A stretch of 64,000 nucleotides of DNA from Nostoc sp. CHAB 5844 (GTDB lineage Bacteria; Cyanobacteriota; Cyanobacteriia; Cyanobacteriales; Nostocaceae), in assembly GCF_020829595.1 (NCBI RefSeq), contig NZ_JAIVFW010000031.1, positions 23,854 to 87,853 on the forward strand, given 5' to 3'. Numbering within the stretch: the stretch's first letter is position 1; each line of letters begins with the position of its first letter. Below are positions 1 through 9,205 of the stretch, piece after piece. The translations under genes and the position numbers were made by a program. The notes under the pieces are model-generated. The model was given only the letters and a program-made list of their open reading frames with translations. It was not told the DNA's origin and searched no databases.

Positions 1-638
1 GTGTCTGATTCTGAAAGTTGGCTTTGAGGTAAGACATAAGCGTGTTTATGAGGATCGTATGCTAGAACTTCTCCTGACTCAATGTGATAAACCCAAGCAT
101 AAATTTTGAGTTGACCTTGGTAGAGTTTGGAGTGAATTACTGGATACGTCCGTAAATTCTCAATTTGAGTCAGAACATTTTCAGCAATCATTATTTCTAA
201 CAATTCTTCAGACTGATAGTGACTGTAGTGGTCTAAAACTAGCCTACGAGTCGCTTCTGCATATTTAAGCCAATCATAAACCAGCGGCAAATTTTCTCTG
301 AGACCTTGTAATTTCATTAGTCCTTTCATCGCGCCGCAATGAGAGTGACCACAAATAATAATTTGCTGAATACCTAAAGCTTGAACTGCATATTCAATAG
401 TCGCCCCTTCACCGCCATTAGTTGCCCCATATGGCGGAATAATGTTGCCTGCATTGCGGATGACAAATAATTCCCCTACCTGGGCTTGTGTAATTAGATT
501 TGGGTCAAGACGCGAATCGGAACAAGTAATAAACAATACTCTGGGTTTTTGACTATGTGAAAGTTGCTCAAACAGTTCTTGATGCGTCGAAAAATAGCTA
601 GATTTAAATTCACGCAGACCTTTAATTAATTTCTTCAT
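1..638 (-). CDS. Beta-carbonic anhydrase (3' end outside window)
   Basis: This enzyme interconverts CO2 and bicarbonate and, in cyanobacteria, serves carbon concentration. I translated the minus strand from the ATG at 638. The protein begins MKKLIKGLREFKSS and keeps the zinc site: Cys39 in TCSDSRLDPN, Asp41 and Arg43 as the catalytic dyad, and His98 and Cys101 in GHSHCGAMKG. The visible 212 codons run without a stop to base 1 and end in YDPHKHAYVLPQSQ, a C-terminal segment typical of the cyanobacterial CcaA/IcfA type. The normal length is about 260-270 residues, so only the tail is missing. It could be the carboxysomal enzyme or one of the paralogues common in Nostocales, so no symbol is given. 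Confidence 0.93.
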   Translation of the reverse strand, partial: MKKLIKGLREFKSSYFSTHQELFEQLSHSQKPRVLFITCSDSRLDPNLITQAQVGELFVIRNAGNIIPPYGATNGGEGATIEYAVQALGIQQIIICGHSHCGAMKGLMKLQGLRENLPLVYDWLKYAEATRRLVLDHYSHYQSEELLEIMIAENVLTQIENLRTYPVIHSKLYQGQLKIYAWVYHIESGEVLAYDPHKHAYVLPQSQLSESD

Positions 639-1674
639 CACCAAATTCCAGATAGAAGGGTGGTTTAATTACCGAAAAAGAGCAGACCGATTGGCGTTAG
701 CATTAGCACAGCGTCAGTAGTAGCGACATTAATAGCATCAGTTTGCTTGTTTGCGTTAACGTCAGAAATCACTTTTGACGCTTTTAGAAGTAAGAATCGA
801 TTAAAAACGATTTTTCTATCATAAATTAACTTGGTGCCTTAAATAGAAGTTAACACTAGCTATCAACTAGTAATTGTCTAAATTTGACTTTTGAGCTTTC
901 AAATGAGAATGTTTTTGTTTCTATCTGAATTCTCAAGCTGCTACTAACTTCTAAAATGATAACTTGCTCTGAGCGCTCATCTTCATTCCCGAACTCATAG
1001 TTATAGCTTACTTATAATATTTGCGGGTCTGATATTACTCCCTTGACCTTGACATAGCCTTTTTGTTTCACTTTACGTAAGTAAAATGAAGTAATTATAA
1101 ATACAATTATCAATAATGTGAAGAGTAAGCAAAGATGTATACTTAGGTATAGACATCTAGGTAGATAAGCTAGTATCTAGTTATTGTAGTGTTATTAGAC
1201 GTTTCCTATTTTTAAGCTAGAGAGCTATAGGCAATAGCTTACAGCGAAGTTACGCAAATTCCTATCTCCTGACACCTGTCTTGATATTTTCAATACAGTG
1301 GAATTTACTGATTGAGCAACAGCCCAATGTGAAGTGCTATCTCAGACAATTAAGCTTGGTTTTTTTCTACTTTTTCAACGAGGACTGCAAAGTATAACAT
1401 CTGCATTCATCAAAGATGATTGAAAAAGTATGAAACTAAGTATTTAATTTCTGAACATACACGACCATATTTATATACAAATCAAAGCTGACAAGTAGTA
1501 CTTTTTGGCTAATTTCTAGGGTTAATCTTCGGGAAAATATTCACTTTAAAGGCAGATAGAAATTAGCCAAAACTTAATTTTAGTTTTGGCAATTGCTTGG
1601 TGTTTTAAAACGACACTAATTGCAAGTTAAAAATTTATAACTTACGAAAAAAGCACTCTAGGTAGGTAAAAGTC
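639..1674. other. Long intergenic region, no gene seen
   Basis: About 1 kb of AT-rich DNA lies between the divergent carbonic anhydrase and RTX genes. I found no convincing coding frame, tRNA or palindromic repeat. It presumably holds both promoters and a long leader for the RTX gene. Short CTAGGTAG-like words recur near 1160 and just before the RTX start (about 1657); their meaning is unknown. Confidence 0.6.
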
Positions 1675-4600
1675 ATGGCAAAGATTATCGGCACCAACGA
1701 TAATGATTATTTGATAGGCAGCAACAGAGCCGATAAGATTTATGGTAAAGCAGGTAGCGATCGCATTGAAGGTAAGAATGGTAACGACTTGCTGGACGGT
1801 GGATCTGGGGACGATACGCTGATTGGTGGTGCGGGAAACGACAAACTAGTTGATCGTTCTGGTAACAACGCACTGCACGGTGGTAGGGGTAATGATACCC
1901 TTGATGTTGCCTTTGCTTCGGGAAATAACATCCTGAATGGCGATGCAGGGAATGACAGCCTGAAGATTAATTACTCTACTGGCAACAATACAGTTTCAGG
2001 CGGCACCGGGAATGATTCTTTTTACGCCTCTCAAGTCCAAGGTACAAATATCCTCAATGGCGAAAATGGCAATGATTCCTTCTATTTGTTGGCATCGAAT
2101 ACTCCGCCTGCTTCCTTAACGACTCAAACTGTGGATGGTGGGAGAAATTATGATTACTTGTCTGTAGATTACAGCCAGGCTACTGAAAGCATAACTTCAA
2201 ATTTCAATACTATTACCAATGAAGGCTTGATTACAGCTGGTACTAATGAAGTTAGCTACAAAAATATTGAACGATTAAAAATTGTAGGTACAGCCTATGA
2301 TGACTATATTGTGGGCAGTAATGGTAACGATAAGATTTTTAGCGGTCAAGGGGACGATTACATAAGTCTGGAGTACTCAACTATACCCTCTTCCTTAATA
2401 ACTAAAAAGGTAGATGGTGGGGCTGGTAATGACTACTTATCCTTATATTTGACCAACGCTACAAGCAGAATCACTTCGACTTTCAATGCTGCCACTAACA
2501 AAGGCTCAATCACAGTTGGTACAAACCGGATTAACTATAAAAATATCGAAGGATTAGAGATTAGAGGTAGCATCTACAATGACTATATTGTAGGCACCAA
2601 TGGTAATGACTCTCTCTTCGGTGGCAGTAGTGGCAACGATGCAAGTTATGGCGATGATCGGATTTTTGGTGGTGCTGGTAACGACTACTTAAGTGTTGAT
2701 TATTCAACCAGCAATAACATCCTCAAAGGTGGCATTGGTAACGATAGCTTGAGTGCTGATGCATCAAAGGGTAATAACTTACTCGATGGGGGTAATGGCA
2801 ATGATCATCTCTCTGCCTCTGGGTATCATATCGACTACCAAGCATTTACGAATGCTGCCACTGGCAATAACACCCTCAGAGGTGGTGCTGGTGATGATTA
2901 CTTGATTGCCGACTATTCAACCGGAAATAATTTACTGGATGGAGGCGAAGGCAATGATAATCTCTCTGCCTCTAGTGGTGTTGATTATTACGGATTTGCC
3001 ACCTCTGGAAATAACACCCTCAAAGGTGGCGTTGGCGACGATAATTTGGGCGCTAACTCTACTACAGGTGATAACTTACTTGATGGGGGTGATGGCAATG
3101 ACAATCTTACTGTTTCTAGCTACTACGACTACTCAGGCACGAATGCAGGTGGATTTGGCAATAACACCGTCAAGGGCAGGAATGGTAATGATTCCATCAC
3201 TTTCGTGTTATTTACTTCTCCCGCTTCTTTAAAAATTCAAACAGTAGATGGGGGATCTGGCGAAGATGTATTGAAATTTTCGTATATCTATCCCACTGAG
3301 GGAATCACTTCAACTTTCAATGCTACTACTAACCAAGGCTCAATTACTGCTGGCAAAAATCTGATTAATTACAAAAATATTGAACAGTTAGTGATTTCAG
3401 GTACAGCCTACAGCGATCGCATTGTCGGCAGCAATGGTAACGATTCTTTTGATGGGGGTAGTAATGGCAACGATACAATAGATGGCGGCGCAGGCGAAGA
3501 TTTATTATCCTTTTTTAACTACCAAGCTACGGAGGGGATCACTTCAACTTTCAATGCGACTACTAACCAAGGTAGGATTCAAACTGGCTCATATGTAGTT
3601 AACTACAAAAATATAGAACGATTAGCAATCTCAGGTACACGCTACGATGATCAGATTGTCGGCAGCAATGGTAACGATTCTTTTGATGGAGGTATTGATA
3701 CTGATGGCAATGATACGATAGATGGCGGTGCAGGAGACGATTTATTATCCTTTTATAACTACAATGGTAGCGAGGGAATCACTTCAACTTTCGATGCTAT
3801 TACTAACCAAGGTTCAATCTCTGCTGGCACATATCTAACTAACTATAAAAATATTGAACGACTAGATATTAGAGGGACATTCTACGATGACAACATTGTT
3901 GGGAGTAATGGCAACGATTCTCTCAATGGCGGCGGTAATGGTAATGATCAGATCTATGGCGGTGCAGGTGGCGATCGCATAGTTGCTGATTATTCAAACG
4001 GGAGTAACCAACTGGATGGTGGTGATGGCAATGATCATCTCTCTGCCTCTGGGGATGTGACTGAGTATCGCGGCGAGGTTTACATAACTGCTATCTCTGG
4101 TAATAACACTCTCGAAGGTGGTGCTGGTGACGATAGCTTGATTGCTAACTATACATCCGGCGATAACTTATTAGAAGGTGGCGATGGCAATGATTATCTC
4201 TCCGCCTCTGGCAGAGATTTATACACCGAATACGGTGTTTATTCTGCCTCTGGTAATAACACGCTCAACGGTGGTGCTGGTGACGATAGCTTGATTGTTG
4301 ACTATTCATCGGGAGACAACCTACTAGAAGGTGGCGATGGTAATGATCATCTCTCTGCCTTTGGTGCGGCTGGTAATAATATCCTGAACGGTGGTGATGG
4401 TGATGATCTCCTGACTGGAGGCAAAGGTAATGATACTCTCTCTGGAGGCGGAGGTACTGATACTTTTGTTTTCAATAGTTACAATCAAGGCGTTGATTTC
4501 CTCTCTGATTTCAACGCGACTAATGAACTGATTCAGATATCGGCTGCTGGTTTTGGTGGTGGATTATTAACAGGTTTACTCTTGGCTAGTCAGTTTACAA

Positions 4601-4764
4601 TTGGAACCTCTGCAACGAGCAGCAATCAGCGATTCATCTATGATCTAAGTACTGGTGGATTATACTTTGACCAAGATGGCAGTGCAGCTGCCTTTACTCA
4701 GGTACAATTTGCCCAACTATCTACTGGATTGCCATTAACCAATAACAATTTTGCCGTTGTTTAA
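1675..4764 (+). CDS. Large RTX (hemolysin-type Ca2+-binding) repeat protein
   Basis: This is a 1029-residue protein built almost wholly of RTX nonapeptides (GGxGxDxLx, for example GGSGDDTLIGGAGND at about residues 42-57), which fold as calcium-loaded beta-rolls in secreted proteins. There is no N-terminal signal peptide. The last ~110 residues (GGGGTDTFVF, a DFLSDFNATNE element, a final NNNFAVV) look like the C-terminal type I secretion domain. Between RTX blocks lie five copies of a longer module (…FNATTNQGSI…YKNIE…DDxIVGSNGND). A second module (SGNNTLxGGAGDD…LLDGGxGNDxLSAS) recurs in the gaps. The protein has no Cys, no Trp and no Met beyond the first. The role is unknown: a surface or S-layer-like adhesin is more likely than a toxin, because no enzyme or acylation domain is visible. 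No secretion genes are adjacent. Confidence 0.9.
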   Translation: MAKIIGTNDNDYLIGSNRADKIYGKAGSDRIEGKNGNDLLDGGSGDDTLIGGAGNDKLVDRSGNNALHGGRGNDTLDVAFASGNNILNGDAGNDSLKINYSTGNNTVSGGTGNDSFYASQVQGTNILNGENGNDSFYLLASNTPPASLTTQTVDGGRNYDYLSVDYSQATESITSNFNTITNEGLITAGTNEVSYKNIERLKIVGTAYDDYIVGSNGNDKIFSGQGDDYISLEYSTIPSSLITKKVDGGAGNDYLSLYLTNATSRITSTFNAATNKGSITVGTNRINYKNIEGLEIRGSIYNDYIVGTNGNDSLFGGSSGNDASYGDDRIFGGAGNDYLSVDYSTSNNILKGGIGNDSLSADASKGNNLLDGGNGNDHLSASGYHIDYQAFTNAATGNNTLRGGAGDDYLIADYSTGNNLLDGGEGNDNLSASSGVDYYGFATSGNNTLKGGVGDDNLGANSTTGDNLLDGGDGNDNLTVSSYYDYSGTNAGGFGNNTVKGRNGNDSITFVLFTSPASLKIQTVDGGSGEDVLKFSYIYPTEGITSTFNATTNQGSITAGKNLINYKNIEQLVISGTAYSDRIVGSNGNDSFDGGSNGNDTIDGGAGEDLLSFFNYQATEGITSTFNATTNQGRIQTGSYVVNYKNIERLAISGTRYDDQIVGSNGNDSFDGGIDTDGNDTIDGGAGDDLLSFYNYNGSEGITSTFDAITNQGSISAGTYLTNYKNIERLDIRGTFYDDNIVGSNGNDSLNGGGNGNDQIYGGAGGDRIVADYSNGSNQLDGGDGNDHLSASGDVTEYRGEVYITAISGNNTLEGGAGDDSLIANYTSGDNLLEGGDGNDYLSASGRDLYTEYGVYSASGNNTLNGGAGDDSLIVDYSSGDNLLEGGDGNDHLSAFGAAGNNILNGGDGDDLLTGGKGNDTLSGGGGTDTFVFNSYNQGVDFLSDFNATNELIQISAAGFGGGLLTGLLLASQFTIGTSATSSNQRFIYDLSTGGLYFDQDGSAAAFTQVQFAQLSTGLPLTNNNFAVV

Positions 4765-4931
4765 TTGTGATTAACGTTTCATGTTTGTAGACTGATAAAA
4801 ATTAGAATTGCTTTAATTGCGAGGTGTTTGAAATAGCATCTCGCATTTTTGTAATTAACTCTCTTTAGTCACTCTCGCTAGATAAAAATCTCAAACCCTT
4901 ATTTTTACCGACTTTCATAAATTTAGGCGTT

Positions 4932-5296
4932 TGTTGGGGAGCCACTGCGTTGGAGAGACAGTGCCGTGGTGTTAGCGCAGCGATCTTCGACGCAGGAGCG
5001 TCGGCAGTGCGTTGGGGAGACAGCACCGTGGTGAGGCAACGCGGTCTTGGGGGTTTCCCCCATGAGCGATTGCCGAAAGGCTCTGCCACGCCAGTTGCTA
5101 CAACGCTTGGAACCCCCCTTCGGGTTCGCAGTTCCGTGACTGTCGGCAAAGCCGCCCAACGGACTGCTCACCGCAACGCACTGGCTCGACTTGAGGTGAC
5201 TGTCGTCGGCTTTGCCGACTCCCTCAGTGGCGTGGTTTCCCCCATGAGCGATTGCCGAAAGGCTCTGCCGACTTGAGCGGACTGGCGTTGCTGAGT
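4932..5296. repeat. Cluster of GC-rich interspersed repeats
   Basis: A GC-rich patch in AT-rich flanks is made of repeated, partly inverted words: TTGGGGAGCCACTGCGTTGG, GGTTTCCCCCATGAGCGATT (twice, near 5065 and 5238), GCCGAAAGGCTCTGCC (twice) and CGACTTGAG…GACTGGCGTTGC. Relatives occur at 11274-11398, 12684-12806, 36128-36180, 43291-43500 and inside a gene at 48036-48124. Apparent ORFs here on both strands are repeat artefacts. The remaining DNA from 4765 to 4931 holds only the end of the RTX transcript. Confidence 0.8.
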
Positions 5297-5307
5297 AGAA
5301 AAGTGAC

Positions 5308-5574
5308 TCACCAACTACTGACACTGTTTTCGTCCCAGATTTCTAGTTCAATCTCCTGAAGATGCTTGATAGCATTATCTATCTGTGCTTGTGTTCCTTG
5401 TAAATTAAGGCCAAACCAACCATCACCAACAGCGTTTGCACCTAAAATTGCTGCTGTAATATTGATAGTTAAACCATAATCTGAAACTAAGCGGGAAATT
5501 ATCGGTTCTTGATGGAAATTTCTGGGAATTCTCAGGCGAATTTGTTTGTGAATGATCTGATTTTCAGCAGCCAT
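5308..5574 (-). CDS. NIL domain protein
   Basis: An 88-residue protein consists of a single NIL domain, the ferredoxin-like fold found at the C-terminus of MetN methionine-import ATPases and as stand-alone small proteins in cyanobacteria. The sequence shows a beta strand (KQIRLRIPRN), the EPIISRLVSDYGLTINITAA helix/strand unit and GWFGLNLQGT, followed by a helix. The start is the ATG at 5574. No transporter gene is adjacent, so its ligand (an amino acid or sulfur compound in the MetN case) is unknown. Confidence 0.85.
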   Translation of the reverse strand: MAAENQIIHKQIRLRIPRNFHQEPIISRLVSDYGLTINITAAILGANAVGDGWFGLNLQGTQAQIDNAIKHLQEIELEIWDENSVSSW

Positions 5575-5948
5575 ATCCGAATTACCTATTTGTCATAAAT
5601 AAAAAAAGTACATACACAACTGTGAAGTGTGAAGTCTTTAGACTCCTGATTGTAAACCCCAGTTAGTCGCTCGGAATATAGTATTTTGGATTTAGTAATA
5701 GATACTACACATATCTAGATGAAATAGCAAGCGTAATCACCAGTGTTTAGCACGTTTGCACTCGATGATAACGAAAGCAGTTTTAAAGAATGCGATCGCT
5801 AAAATTCTTCCCTACTTTCAAATCTTCTCGCTAATCATCACTTCTATTTATCGTTTTAAAAAGAAACAATATTTGCTTCTATCGTGAGGAAAGTTTAATT
5901 TTAAAACATCAAGCCAAACACATACTGAATTAACTAAACAGGTGCAGC
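5575..5948. other. Divergent intergenic region
   Basis: The 374 bp between the divergent NIL and DUF1003 genes contain one HIP1 site (near 5791) and no visible gene. An apparent minus-strand ORF starting inside the DUF1003 gene and ending here is a shadow. Confidence 0.55.
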
Positions 5949-6605
5949 ATGAATACCAGCAAAAAAACATTATCCAACAGCGTTGATGTACAAGTAGTTC
6001 AACACAATCAACATACCGAGAAAGTTCCAAACGCATCCACAGAGCAATTAACGCGCGGACAACGGCTTGCCGATAAATTAGCCAGCCATGTAGGCTCTTG
6101 GAAATTTCTGATTTGCCAAAGCACCATTTTGGCAGGATGGGTGGGAATGAACTTGACACCAGGAGTTCCCCACTGGGATGAATCCCCGTTCATTATGCTC
6201 AACTTAGTATTTTCATTTGCTTCAGCCTATACAGCACCAATTGTCTTGATGAGTCAGAATCGCCAGTCTGACACTGATCGCAGAAACGCCGAAATCGATC
6301 ATCAAGTTAATCTTAGAGCTAGTCAAAATATTGAACTGCTACATCAAAAATTAGATGAATTACACGCTGAAAAACTCAACGAACTAACTCAAATTATTAA
6401 AGAGCAGCAACAAGTTATCCATGAGCTTAAAGTAACTTTAGTACATACTCCAAAAGAGAACAAAGAAGCTAAAGTGGCTCTACTACCAAGCTTGCAACTT
6501 CAAACTAACAGCAAATTTTCTAAAGAAACTTCCAATAATAAATCTTTTACTATTGAGCAACCAGTAGGCGATAATAACAAAGTTGTTGAAAAACTGACTC
6601 GTTAA
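5949..6605 (+). CDS. DUF1003 membrane protein
   Basis: A 218-residue protein with the DUF1003 core at about residues 35-135: RLADKLASHVGSWKFLICQS, then a first membrane helix, the short NLTPGVPHWDESPF loop, a second helix, and the conserved MSQNRQSDTDRRNAEIDHQV stretch. The region after about residue 105 is hydrophilic and helical, probably a coiled coil (NIELLHQKLDELHAEK…KEQQQVIHELK), and ends in a low-complexity tail. The family is widespread and its biochemical role is undefined. The start ATG follows AGGTGCAGC, a weak ribosome site. Confidence 0.88.
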   Translation: MNTSKKTLSNSVDVQVVQHNQHTEKVPNASTEQLTRGQRLADKLASHVGSWKFLICQSTILAGWVGMNLTPGVPHWDESPFIMLNLVFSFASAYTAPIVLMSQNRQSDTDRRNAEIDHQVNLRASQNIELLHQKLDELHAEKLNELTQIIKEQQQVIHELKVTLVHTPKENKEAKVALLPSLQLQTNSKFSKETSNNKSFTIEQPVGDNNKVVEKLTR

Positions 6606-6904
6606 TAAAAATGAGCCATCAATACTGTTGGTTGAATAGATATATCTCTGCTTGTTGATTGAAACACTACATTTTTAGGTTAATTCCTAAATATCTGACG
6701 CTGAATCAAAGCCATCTTGGAAGTTTTGCGATAAAAAAGAACATTTGCATTGGGGTCAGAAGGTGAAATGAGACTTTTTGTACTTCATTCTCAGTAGACA
6801 CAGTTTATTAATTCGGTTGGAGATGCTATATCTGCACACTTCATTAAATAGCAATTTCTCCAGCTTTTGCAGACATCAACGAAAAAAATTGAGAAGACAT
6901 AGAA

Positions 6905-7609
6905 ATGAACGAACTTATTACAGCTATCCCCACCGGAATCACAGCTTTTACAGCTACGAACCTAGATGATTTAGTTATCCTGACGCTGTTATTCTCTCAA
7001 GCGAATGCTACTTTTCGTCGCCGACATATCGTCATTGGTCAATATTTAGGCTTCTGTACTCTGGTTATTGCTAGTCTAGTTGGTTTTCTAGGAGGGTTGA
7101 TATTACCATCTCATTGGATTGGGCTTTTGGGTTTAGTACCAATTACCATTGGATTAAATCGTTTGCTAAATTCTGACAGTAATTCTTCGTCTGATGTAGA
7201 ATCAGAAATAGAATTATCTGATTCTCCTACTTTCGCTAGTTTTTTATCTCCACAAGCTTATAGTGTGGCGGCGATTACGATTGCTAACGGCAGTGATAAT
7301 GTAGGCATTTATATGCCCTTGTTTGCTCATAGTGCTGTTTCTGAGTTGCTAGTAATTATTGCAGTCTTTTTATTACTAGTTGGAGTTTGGTGTTACGTAA
7401 CTTACAAACTAACCTGTCAAAGTGCGATCGCCAATTTGCTAACCCGCTATGGTAATAATTTTGTTCCCTTTGTATTGATAGGCTTAGGTGTGTTTATTAT
7501 TTTAGATAGTGCGTCGCTGACTCCCATTGCTTTGACTGCTACTTGTTTATGTTTAATGGGGCTAATCAAAATAATTCAAACTTCTAAATTTAAAACTCAA
7601 AGTTTGTAA
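6905..7609 (+). CDS. CadD-like cadmium resistance transporter family protein
   Basis: A 234-residue polytopic membrane protein of the cadmium-resistance transporter (Cad) family. It opens with TAIPTGITAFTATNLDDLVILTLLFSQ, whose NLDD motif in the first helix is the family signature. It has five or six predicted hydrophobic segments and a conserved later motif VAAITIANGSDNVGIYMPLF. The acidic loop at about residues 96-115 (SSSDVESEIELSD) is cytoplasmic-like. In Gram-positive bacteria the family gives low-level Cd2+ resistance; the substrate of cyanobacterial members is not established. The next gene follows closely and is probably co-transcribed. Confidence 0.85.
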   Translation: MNELITAIPTGITAFTATNLDDLVILTLLFSQANATFRRRHIVIGQYLGFCTLVIASLVGFLGGLILPSHWIGLLGLVPITIGLNRLLNSDSNSSSDVESEIELSDSPTFASFLSPQAYSVAAITIANGSDNVGIYMPLFAHSAVSELLVIIAVFLLLVGVWCYVTYKLTCQSAIANLLTRYGNNFVPFVLIGLGVFIILDSASLTPIALTATCLCLMGLIKIIQTSKFKTQSL

Positions 7610-7621
7610 TTGTCAAAAAAT

Positions 7622-7936
7622 ATGAAAATATTTCCTATTTCTTTTGCAGTCTTAATGCTTTTAATTAACTTAGTGGTAGCTTGCCCGTCTTGGGCAACAG
7701 TACATCTTTCTTTAGTTGATAATCCTAACTATTTTGAAGTTGGTCAAAAAGTAATTTGGCTTTACAAAGCGCGTTCTGACTCTGTTGATGTTCAAAAAAT
7801 TCCGGCTGAGGTAGTGAAACTAAGTTCTAAACAAGTGCAAATTAAGGTACGAAAAAACAACCAATTTATTAATCGCTGGGTGAATCCTAACAAGTTGGAG
7901 AGTTTTCCTAAGATTCAAGACTCAAGATTACCCTAA
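7622..7936 (+). CDS. Small exported protein, function unknown
   Basis: This ~104-residue protein starts at the ATG at 7622, 12 nt after the stop of the CadD-like gene; a TTG directly abutting that stop is a less likely start. The N-terminus is a clear signal peptide (MKIFPISFAVLMLLINLVVA, then PSWA as a cleavage site). The mature part is a compact beta-rich domain (FEVGQKVIWLYKARS…IPAEVVKLSSKQVQIKVRK…RWVNPNKLE) that resembles a small SH3-like barrel; this fold is my inference. The tight spacing suggests a two-gene operon with the transporter. Confidence 0.75.
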   Translation: MKIFPISFAVLMLLINLVVACPSWATVHLSLVDNPNYFEVGQKVIWLYKARSDSVDVQKIPAEVVKLSSKQVQIKVRKNNQFINRWVNPNKLESFPKIQDSRLP

Positions 7937-8017
7937 GTCCGACTTTTACGCTTATCCGTGAGTGGCAAAATGTTAAGCTGGTACGGGTTCAAGTTGTACA
8001 TTCTCTGGTTGAGATTG

Positions 8018-8105
8018 TCATTAGTCATTTGTCCCTTGTCCTCTCTTACAAAGTTCTGATCGCAGTGGCTTGACTTTGCGCTTTGTAAATACAAATGACG
8101 AATGA
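8018..8105. repeat. Nested inverted repeat of STRR type
   Basis: Arms TCATTAGTCATTTGT (8018-8032) and ACAAATGACGAATGA (8091-8105) pair with one mismatch and enclose inner arms TTACAAAG (8047-8054) and CTTTGTAA (8081-8088). The words belong to the GTCATTxGTC repeat family seen again near 37786, 38620 and 57862. The rest of the 7937-8468 gap shows nothing else recognisable. Confidence 0.6.
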
Positions 8106-8468
8106 CCAAGGACGACCTTCGCAGGAGGTTCTGTAATTTAGATGTGTTTTAGGTTAGCACTTCTATAGAGCTAGTTGTGTTTTGGGAAGAAGGCAGCAAA
8201 CTCGTTGAATATTTTGGTTTTTCATGAACTTAATCCAATCGGATACCTGTTGATTGGAGTAACCAGGTTTGCAAGCACCAAATACAATTGGTTCATTTTG
8301 CGAAGCCGCAGCAAACTTGTAAATATTTTTAATCATATATTTTGAAATATTACAAATAATTGAAAAGTTTATGAATATTCCTTAATCAGCTTGGCATCAA
8401 CCTATTTCATCACTGTTTTGATTTTAAATACAAAAAACATTGACAATAAGTTTCCTTAAAATTAAGCT

Positions 8469-8756
8469 TTGATTAAGAAAAGATTATGTAATCTTTTCTT
8501 AATCATTTCTTTAGAAGATACAGTTGTTGCCGGAGCGCTATTGCACAACCCAGACCCTGTTCAAGTCGGAGACCATGTGTTAATTTTCCGTCCAGCGTAT
8601 GTCACCGGCAAGATTGGAGTAGTCTGTCGTCGTGAATCAAACTTAGACACTCAAGGAAGGAATCGCTGGTTAATTCAAGTTGATTTAGATACAGAAACTA
8701 TTATCGTGTCGCTAACGTCCAACGACTTTCAAGTAATTAACCTTGAATCAAGCTAA
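8469..8756 (+). CDS. Small conserved-looking protein with an SH3-like (KOW-type) core
   Basis: A 95-residue frame whose core reads PVQVGDHVLIFRPAYVTGKIGVVCRRE…RWLIQVDLDTETIIVSLTSNDFQVI, the pattern of a small beta-barrel. The only usable start is a TTG at 8469 with no ribosome site. The first ~22 residues (IKKRLCNLFLIISLEDTVV) look unlike the core, so the true start may be an unusual codon or the original start may be lost. It converges on the next gene, with 2 nt between the two stops. Function unknown. Confidence 0.5.
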   Translation: MIKKRLCNLFLIISLEDTVVAGALLHNPDPVQVGDHVLIFRPAYVTGKIGVVCRRESNLDTQGRNRWLIQVDLDTETIIVSLTSNDFQVINLESS

Positions 8757-8758
8757 TT

Positions 8759-9034
8759 TCATGATGATGTTGATTGGTTATTACTATTTAACAGTTGTTT
8801 TTTACTACGCTTGAGTTGTTTCCAAAGTAACTTAATTTGTTTATAAGCTTGATGAGCCGAGAGCTTGCCATTAGTTTCTAAACTAGTGATCAGACTAACT
8901 TTTTGGGCAAACTCTTGTAAATTTGTATTAAACACTAAGTTTTCTGGTTTAACCTGACCATAGTAACGACTACGAGGAGAAAGAAATTTGTCTTTTTCTG
9001 GTTGATTAGGCTGTTGCATAATTTTACTTTCCAC
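8759..9034 (-). CDS. Small conserved cyanobacterial protein (DUF7219-like)
   Basis: A 91-residue soluble protein. The central part, FLSPRSRYYGQVKPENLVFNTNLQEF, followed by helices LITSLETNGKLSAHQAYKQIKLLWKQLK, is a pattern I recognise from short conserved cyanobacterial proteins grouped as DUF7219; that assignment is from memory. An internal Met at residue 6 could be the start instead. No function is known. Confidence 0.7.
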   Translation of the reverse strand: MESKIMQQPNQPEKDKFLSPRSRYYGQVKPENLVFNTNLQEFAQKVSLITSLETNGKLSAHQAYKQIKLLWKQLKRSKKQLLNSNNQSTSS

Positions 9035-9205
9035 TCAAAACTTTCTCCTCATGATAGCCAATCTATTTAAAATCAAGCTTTTTAAATGCTTATTCTTGCT
9101 TTCATATTTACCTAAGATTGTAGACCATGAGCCTTTATCTAATATCGCTCATAGTCTACGTTCTGAATTATGTAGGTTGTAAAATTTCTGAAAATTTTAC
9201 CCTAT

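Noticed and set aside
1675..4764. RTX toxin operon
   Set aside because: No acyltransferase, ABC exporter or enzyme domain is present near the RTX gene.
4865..5324. Overlapping ORFs on both strands (about 94-133 residues)
   Set aside because: They lie in GC-rich repeats; composition and overlap show that they are repeat artefacts.
8018..8105. Intrinsic terminator
   Set aside because: The nested hairpin lacks a T-run and is built of spacer-type tandem words.
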